Shown here: positions 5,638 to 7,129 of the stretch, one piece after another
How positions within the stretch are numbered: position 1 is the stretch's first letter
Layout: each line of letters begins with the position of its first letter
Assembly (NCBI GenBank): GCA_025362825.1
Contig: JANYFF010000178.1
Coordinates: 1 to 7,129, forward strand
Direction of reading: 5' to 3'
Origin: Polaromonas sp.
GTDB lineage: Bacteria > Pseudomonadota > Gammaproteobacteria > Burkholderiales > Burkholderiaceae_C
DNA length: 7,129 bases
Notes under the pieces: model-generated
The model's input: the letters and a program-made list of their open reading frames with translations, nothing else
Told to the model about the DNA's origin: nothing
Databases searched by the model: none
Program-made: the position numbers and the translations under genes

Positions 5638-6624
5638 TCAATCGGCAGAAATGCCGGTTTGCCTGACGAGTTGCTCGTACTTCTGAGCTTCGGCATTGAC
5701 GAATTTGGCGAACTCTGCTGGCGTGTTTTTTTGCACACGACTGCCGTCCGCCTCAAGCCGCGCGCGAATCGCCGGCTCGGCCAAAATGGCGTTGACCTCC
5801 TGGTTCAGCAGGTTGACGATGGCCTCAGGCGTTCCGGCCGGTGCAAACAGGCCGCCCCACAGGCTGTAGCTGAAACCAGGCAGGCCACTCTCGGCCACCG
5901 TCGGAATCTGCGGATAACTGACCATGCGTGTGGGCGTCGACACCGCCAGGGCCTTGAGCTTGCCGGCCTTGACTTGCGGCATGACCGCTGAGGCGCTGAC
6001 AAAGAACATCTGCACATGGCCACCCAGCAGGTCTGTCATGGCCTGGCCTGCGCCCTTGTAGGGCACGTGCACCATGTCCACCTTCAGGCCCAAGGCCATC
6101 GCCGCAGCAGCCAGATGCCCGGGCGTGGCATTGCCAGACGACGCGTAGGTCAGCGACCCCGGCTTTGCTTTTGCCAGTTTTTGCAGATCCTGCAGCGTGT
6201 TGAAGGCGGCGTCGGCAGGTGCTGCCAACACCAGCGGCGCGTCGCCCACCAGCGCCACCGCACGGAAGTCCTTTAACGGGTCGTAACCCAGCTGCTTGAC
6301 GACAAATTTATTGACTGCCATCTCGCCGGTCTGACCCAGCAGCAGCGTGTAGCCATCGGACGCGGCCCTGGCTACAAGACGCGCGCCCAAGGCGCCGGTT
6401 GCGCCGGGCCGGTTGTCCACCAGCACCGCCTGCTTCAGACGCACGCCCAGACGCTCCCCGATCAGCCGTGCAAAAACATCGCCTTGCCCACCCGGCGCAT
6501 AGGGCACGATGATGGTGATCGGCTTGGCCGGGTAGTCGCCATCGGCGGCGCGGCTGGCCAGCGGTAGCAGCGCGGCGCCAAGCACTGCGAGCGCCAAGAG
6601 CCCGAAAAATCTGCGTTTAAACAT
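5638..6624 (-). CDS. Bug/TctC-family periplasmic solute-binding receptor
   Basis: This is a complete 328-residue secreted receptor of the Bug family, the binding component of tripartite tricarboxylate transporters, which usually captures carboxylated compounds. The signal peptide is MFKRRFFGLLALAVLGAALL followed by PLASRA, with likely cleavage after Ala26. Family motifs follow in order: VPYAPGGQGDVFAR (40-53), VDNRPGATGALGA (69-81), SDGYTLLLG (89-97), HVPYKGAGQAMTDLLGGHVQ (186-205), PTVAESGLPGF (241-251) and WGGLFAPAGTP (256-266). ATG 6624 is chosen because GGAA (6631-6634) sits 6 bases upstream. ATG 6636 would add four residues but has no ribosome site. It lies 28 bases after another Bug gene and 27 bases before the dehydrogenase, so one transcript is likely. 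No TctA or TctB membrane subunit is in view; Bug proteins are often encoded away from them. The bound ligand cannot be read from sequence. Confidence 0.95.
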   Translation of the reverse strand: MFKRRFFGLLALAVLGAALLPLASRAADGDYPAKPITIIVPYAPGGQGDVFARLIGERLGVRLKQAVLVDNRPGATGALGARLVARAASDGYTLLLGQTGEMAVNKFVVKQLGYDPLKDFRAVALVGDAPLVLAAPADAAFNTLQDLQKLAKAKPGSLTYASSGNATPGHLAAAAMALGLKVDMVHVPYKGAGQAMTDLLGGHVQMFFVSASAVMPQVKAGKLKALAVSTPTRMVSYPQIPTVAESGLPGFSYSLWGGLFAPAGTPEAIVNLLNQEVNAILAEPAIRARLEADGSRVQKNTPAEFAKFVNAEAQKYEQLVRQTGISAD

Positions 6625-6652
6625 GGCGGTTTCCATTCAATGTCGGGGGTGG

Positions 6653-7129
6653 TTACTGAAGCTTTAACGAGCCTGATTTGACGACGCTGCGCCACATGCC
6701 GAGCTCCTGGCGCAGGGTGCGGCCCCAGTCGGCAGGTGTGCCGCTGGCGGGATCGGCGCCCTCGTTCAGCAGGCGGCCGCGCACCGGGTCTTGCGCGGCA
6801 GCTTCGTTGACGGCCTGGTTCAAGCGGGCAATGATGGCCGGCGGCGTTCCGGCAGGCGCCAAGATGCCCCACCAGGTCGTGATGTTTAAGTTGGGCACGC
6901 CCGATTCGGCCGTGGTCGGCACGTCGGCAAAAAGCTTCGAGCGTTTCTCGCCCGTCACGGCCAGCAGGTCAACCCGCCCGTCCTTGACATAGGGGAGTAT
7001 GGTCGGCACGGTTGCAAAAAACAACTGGACCCGGCCAGCCAGCAAATCCAGCGTGGCCGGGCCACTGCCTTTGTAGGGGACGTGGGTCAGGTTGGCCTGG
7101 GTACGTTGTTTGAAAAGCTCGCCCGCAAG
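6653..7129 (-). CDS. Second Bug/TctC-family solute-binding receptor, N-terminus off the right edge
   Basis: Only the last 158 residues are in the window; the gene begins beyond 7129. The frame is open to the edge and starts LAGELFKQRTQANLTHVPYK. It shows the family pattern of the second half: HVPYKGSGPATLDLLAGRVQ, then PTTAESGVPNL, then WWGILAPAGTPPAIIARLN, and ends GSLKLQ with TAA at 6653-6655. Its motif order is the same as in the complete receptor downstream. The two differ at most other positions (for example the region after VQ-FF and the whole C-terminal 50 residues), so they are old paralogues rather than a fresh duplication. Two receptors in series before one set of enzymes suggests either two related ligands or one functional and one drifting copy. 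Signal peptide and length cannot be judged. Confidence 0.93.
   Translation of the reverse strand, partial: LAGELFKQRTQANLTHVPYKGSGPATLDLLAGRVQLFFATVPTILPYVKDGRVDLLAVTGEKRSKLFADVPTTAESGVPNLNITTWWGILAPAGTPPAIIARLNQAVNEAAAQDPVRGRLLNEGADPASGTPADWGRTLRQELGMWRSVVKSGSLKLQ

Noticed and set aside
5294..5991. Plus-strand open frames of 130 and 175 residues opposite the dehydrogenase and Bug receptor
   Set aside because: They are antisense to two well-identified genes and have no recognisable features.

Overview
This is a GC-rich bacterial chromosomal segment. It looks like a betaproteobacterium of the order Burkholderiales, most likely family Comamonadaceae (Polaromonas, Rhodoferax or Variovorax type). 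That placement is inference. It rests on base composition, on the tandem Bug/TctC-type periplasmic receptors typical of the order, and on short dispersed intergenic repeats. No rRNA, tRNA, CRISPR array, transposase or phage gene is visible.

Layout, left to right. A minus-strand glutathione S-transferase (1-583) runs off the left edge. Then come minus-strand alkB, a DNA/RNA dealkylation dioxygenase with a TTG start (768-1418), and a minus-strand 140-residue protein of unknown function (1625-2047). Two related 55-bp elements (703-757 and 1570-1624), in opposite orientation, bracket alkB, and each sits just beyond the stop codon of a minus-strand gene. A 170-bp divergent region separates the unknown gene from a plus-strand 14-helix-type drug exporter of the DHA2/MFS family (2218-3675).

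The right half is one apparent minus-strand operon read from beyond the right edge: a Bug receptor (partial, 6653-7129), a second Bug receptor with a clear signal peptide (5638-6624), an NAD-type isocitrate/isopropylmalate-dehydrogenase-family enzyme (4549-5610), and a LigI-like amidohydrolase/lactonase (3672-4552). The last two overlap by ATGA. The amidohydrolase and the MFS exporter meet tail to tail, with their stop codons interleaved in the four bases CTAA.

The operon reads as a small uptake-and-breakdown module for an unidentified carboxylated compound, possibly a lactone or hydroxy acid. Receptors would bind it in the periplasm, the lactonase-like enzyme would open or hydrolyse it, and the beta-decarboxylating dehydrogenase would oxidise the 2-hydroxy acid. 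The order of steps and the substrate are inference. As written, the amidohydrolase reading frame is broken about 30 percent before its end, just ahead of the conserved GSDWPH motif. It is therefore either a recent pseudogene or carries a one-base sequence error.
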